From Paracoccaceae bacterium (GTDB taxonomy: Bacteria; Pseudomonadota; Alphaproteobacteria; Rhodobacterales; Rhodobacteraceae), in contig JAUZRU010000049.1 of assembly GCA_030950185.1 (NCBI GenBank), forward strand, positions 1 to 47,959: DNA of 47,959 nucleotides, written 5' to 3'. The translations under genes were made by a program, and so were the position numbers. Below, piece by piece: positions 44,496 to 47,959 of this stretch; within the stretch, counting starts at the first letter, position 1; the number at the start of each line of letters is the position of its first letter. The notes under the pieces were generated by a model, which saw nothing but the letters and a program-made list of their open reading frames with translations, was not told where the DNA came from and did not search any database.

Positions 44496-45668
44496 TCATT
44501 GATGCGTGTTTTCCTTGCCGGTCGTCAACCGCTCGACCGTCACCATGTCATGCAGCCCATAGCCGTTGAACCCGGTCGAGGTGACTGCCGAATAGGCCCC
44601 CATCGCCTCGAACAGCAGATAGTCGCCCGCTTCCATGTCATCGGGCAGGAACATCCCATCCGGCAATCGGTCGAGGCTGTCGCAGGTCGGCCCGAACACG
44701 GTGCGTGGCCGGGGTTTCCCTCGGCGCGGGGTGCCGTCCGGGGCCATCACTTGCAGCCTGCTTGTCAGGCCGATATCGCGCAGCTCGGCCAGCCCGCCAT
44801 AGATGCCGTCGTTCAGATACACCGTGGCGCCGCCATCGCGCAGCTGCTTGACCCGTGTTGCCAGAACCCCGGCCTCGGCCACCATGGCGCGGCCCGGCTC
44901 GCAGACAAGCTGCGGGGCGTCTTTGCCAAAAGCCCTGGCCGTGGCGTCACTGATGCGGGTCAGGAATTCTTCAAGCGCGGGCAGCCCTGTGCCGCGACTG
45001 GCGGGAAACCCGCCGCCGACATTCAGCCGCGCCAGACGAACGCCTGCCTGCCGCGCAATCTCGGCGGCGGCATGGATATAGCTTTCCCAGGCGGCAGGGT
45101 CGGCGCATTGCGTGCCGGGGTGGAAACACAGGGCCGGGCTCCAGCCCCGGCGCGCCACCTGTTGCACAAGCGCGATGGCCGCGGGTGGGGTTGCGCCGAA
45201 CTTGTCGCCGAAATCATAGGCCGCACCTCCGACCGGCAGTTTGAAGCGCACCGAGATTTCGCAACGTCGCGGCACGCCGGCCAGCTGCGCCAGCCCGTAA
45301 GGGTGATCGACCGACCAGCTGGAAACACCGGCCTTGATGCCGGCCTCGACTTCGGCGGTGGAACGCACGGGGTTGTTGTAATGTAGCACGGCACCCTTAT
45401 CGATATCGCGCGCAATGCGCATTTCGGCCGGTGAGGCGACATCGAAATGCGTGATCCCTGCCGCCACCAGCGCTTGCAGCACCTCGCGCCGGTCATTGGC
45501 CTTGACCGCATAGCTGACCAACCCCGGAAAACCCTGCCGAAACCGTCGCGCGGTTTCCTGCAGGCGTATAGGCGAAAGATAAAGCACCGGGTGGTCGGGG
45601 CGGGTGCTGGTCAGATGGGTTGTCGGGTCCGGCCAGATCAGCGGCAAGCTGCGGGGTTGCTGGGTCAT
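44496..45668 (-). CDS. Type III PLP-dependent ornithine/lysine decarboxylase
   Basis: The 390-aa enzyme is of the eukaryote-like ODC/alanine racemase fold. The PLP-Lys is in VSYAVKANDRREV, the glycine loop in LNVGGGFPASRG and the catalytic Cys in FGPTCDSLDRL. It probably makes putrescine or cadaverine; specificity between ornithine and lysine cannot be read from sequence by eye. ATG 45666-45668 has AAGGAGG upstream. It is divergent from an Lrp/AsnC regulator, a likely controller, and converges on DUF4175 with a 50-base gap that holds nothing evident. Confidence 0.9.
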   Translation of the reverse strand: MTQQPRSLPLIWPDPTTHLTSTRPDHPVLYLSPIRLQETARRFRQGFPGLVSYAVKANDRREVLQALVAAGITHFDVASPAEMRIARDIDKGAVLHYNNPVRSTAEVEAGIKAGVSSWSVDHPYGLAQLAGVPRRCEISVRFKLPVGGAAYDFGDKFGATPPAAIALVQQVARRGWSPALCFHPGTQCADPAAWESYIHAAAEIARQAGVRLARLNVGGGFPASRGTGLPALEEFLTRISDATARAFGKDAPQLVCEPGRAMVAEAGVLATRVKQLRDGGATVYLNDGIYGGLAELRDIGLTSRLQVMAPDGTPRRGKPRPRTVFGPTCDSLDRLPDGMFLPDDMEAGDYLLFEAMGAYSAVTSTGFNGYGLHDMVTVERLTTGKENTHQ

Positions 45669-45742
45669 GGGGCCTCCTTGCCTGTGGGATCCGCTTATTG
45701 TCAGGCAAGGAACACTCGATTTCACGCGTTAGAATCTATAGT

Positions 45743-45770
45743 ATGTATCATAATACCAGACATAATGACG
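45743..45770. promoter_or_regulatory. AT-rich operator/promoter region between the decarboxylase and lrp genes
   Basis: CATAAT occurs twice as a direct repeat (45749-45754 and 45761-45766, 12 bases apart) in a short AT-rich island. Lrp-type proteins bind such degenerate AT-rich repeats, so this is the probable operator. TATAGT at 45738-45743 could be a -10 for the regulator. Confidence 0.4.
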
Positions 45771-45778
45771 TGTATATC

Positions 45779-46210
45779 ATGCAGATTGATGAAAAAGACA
45801 GGCAGTTACTGGCCCTGTTGGGTGAAAATGCCCGCATGCCGATTTCCGAACTGGCCCGCCGGCTGGGACTGGCGCGCACCACTGTTCAGGCCCGGATGGA
45901 ACGACTTGAGCGCAGCGGCGCCATTGCCGGATACACCATCCGGCGCGGCACCGCCCTGCAACCGCCCCTGCGCGCGACCGTCCTGATTGCGGTCGAGCCG
46001 CGCGCGGGGCCTGCGGTGGTTGACCGGCTGCGTGTGCTGACCGGCGTGGAAAAGGTTTATACCACCTCCGGGCGGTTCGATCTGCTGGCGCAGGTGGTGG
46101 CGGCCTCGACTGCGGAACTTGATGCAACGCTGGATCGCATTGCCGAGGTGTCGGGGCTGCGCTCGTCCGAAAGCCTGATTCACCTGGCGACCAAGATCGA
46201 CCGGGGTTGA
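45779..46210 (+). CDS. Lrp/AsnC family transcriptional regulator
   Basis: The 143-aa protein has the Lrp layout: an N-terminal winged helix (MQIDEKDRQLLALLGENARM, then PISELARRLGLARTTVQARMERLE) and a C-terminal RAM sensor domain (ATVLIAVEPRAGPAVVDRL, GRFDLLAQVVAAST). ATG 45779 gives the standard N-terminus; ATG 45743 is 12 codons longer. Neither has a clear ribosome site, so leaderless translation is possible. It is divergent from the decarboxylase, which it probably controls. Confidence 0.9.
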   Translation: MQIDEKDRQLLALLGENARMPISELARRLGLARTTVQARMERLERSGAIAGYTIRRGTALQPPLRATVLIAVEPRAGPAVVDRLRVLTGVEKVYTTSGRFDLLAQVVAASTAELDATLDRIAEVSGLRSSESLIHLATKIDRG

Positions 46211-46219
46211 ACGCGGCGG

Positions 46220-46261
46220 GCCGGGTTTGCCTCCGGCGGGAGTATTTGCGCAAAGAAGAAG
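46220..46261 (+). repeat. Hairpin plus 22-bp gene-end element, copy 3
   Basis: GCCGG/CCGGC (46220-46224 with 46233-46237) or the alternative stem CTCC/GGAG (46231-46234 with 46239-46242) precedes or overlaps GAGTATTT, GC, GCAAAGAAGAAG (46240-46261). It lies just after the lrp stop at 46210 and in the same orientation. Confidence 0.85.
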
Positions 46262-46339
46262 CCCCGCGCCCCCTTTCCCTTGGCTTTGGCGCGCGGTAAA
46301 GAGCGCGGCAAAGCCTGAACCTGACATGGATTGATCCCG

Positions 46340-47959
<1,620 letters not shown>

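Overview
The window is a high-GC chromosomal segment with a dense, mostly housekeeping gene set. Gene content and order point to an alphaproteobacterium of the Rhodobacteraceae (Rhodobacter/Roseobacter group). The main pointers are dnaX-ybaB-recR, a Hint-domain protein, a DUF2125 protein, pleD beside DUF3572, tlpA/argH/lptM/lysA/DUF4175 in a row, taurine-type sulfonate genes (tauR, xsc), phaA-phaB and a long-chain polyprenyl synthase fitting ubiquinone-10. No CRISPR array, insertion sequence, integrase or phage module was seen.

Layout. 1-7.7 kb: the tail of an unidentified gene, nadE, the SRP RNA with a clean sigma-70 promoter, a Hint-domain protein, a dual-specificity-type phosphatase on the other strand, the replication/repair operon dnaX-ybaB-recR, and an HSL-type esterase. 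7.8-14.3 kb: tRNA-Ala(CGC) and trxC, then a two-gene minus-strand unit encoding a MotA/ExbB/ZorA-like channel and a MotB-like partner with an extremely long coiled coil, divergent from a qmcA-nfeD membrane pair. 14.3-21.5 kb: chaC, DUF2125, suhB, xsc with its MocR-type regulator, a NUDIX hydrolase and DUF983. 21.6-25.4 kb: a compact EF-hand / ECF sigma / putative anti-sigma / Spy-CnrX-like operon converging on pleD, then DUF3572. 25.5-32.2 kb: ETF-ubiquinone oxidoreductase, a TPR protein overlapping ispE, the polyprenyl synthase, DUF2007, a tRNA methyltransferase-like protein and a 55-residue DUF465 protein. 32.2-38.3 kb: an EamA exporter, phaB, phaA, an EAL-domain protein, tag, a sterol-desaturase-family hydroxylase and a small membrane protein. 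38.4-47.96 kb: tlpA, argH, lptM, lysA, DUF4175, an ornithine/lysine-type decarboxylase divergent from an Lrp/AsnC regulator, and the 5' part of valS, cut by the window end.

Connections. PleD makes cyclic di-GMP and the EAL protein probably degrades it. Xsc and the MocR regulator belong to C2-sulfonate catabolism, and paired CTGG-type direct repeats lie in front of both genes; the usual tpa, tauABC and pta partners are absent here. IspE and the polyprenyl synthase both serve isoprenoid/quinone synthesis, and ETF-QO feeds that quinone pool. LysA and argH are biosynthetic, and lptM is translationally coupled to argH.

The least expected signals are: (1) the motor-like pair with a periplasmic coiled coil apparently far longer than the periplasm is wide; (2) a 14-bp tandem repeat at the recR start that makes a chain of stop/start-overlapping five-codon mini-ORFs; (3) a 22-bp element found three times, each time just after a gene end and in that gene's orientation; (4) the EF-hand/ECF sigma/CnrX-like operon. 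Several convergent gene pairs overlap at their 3' ends.
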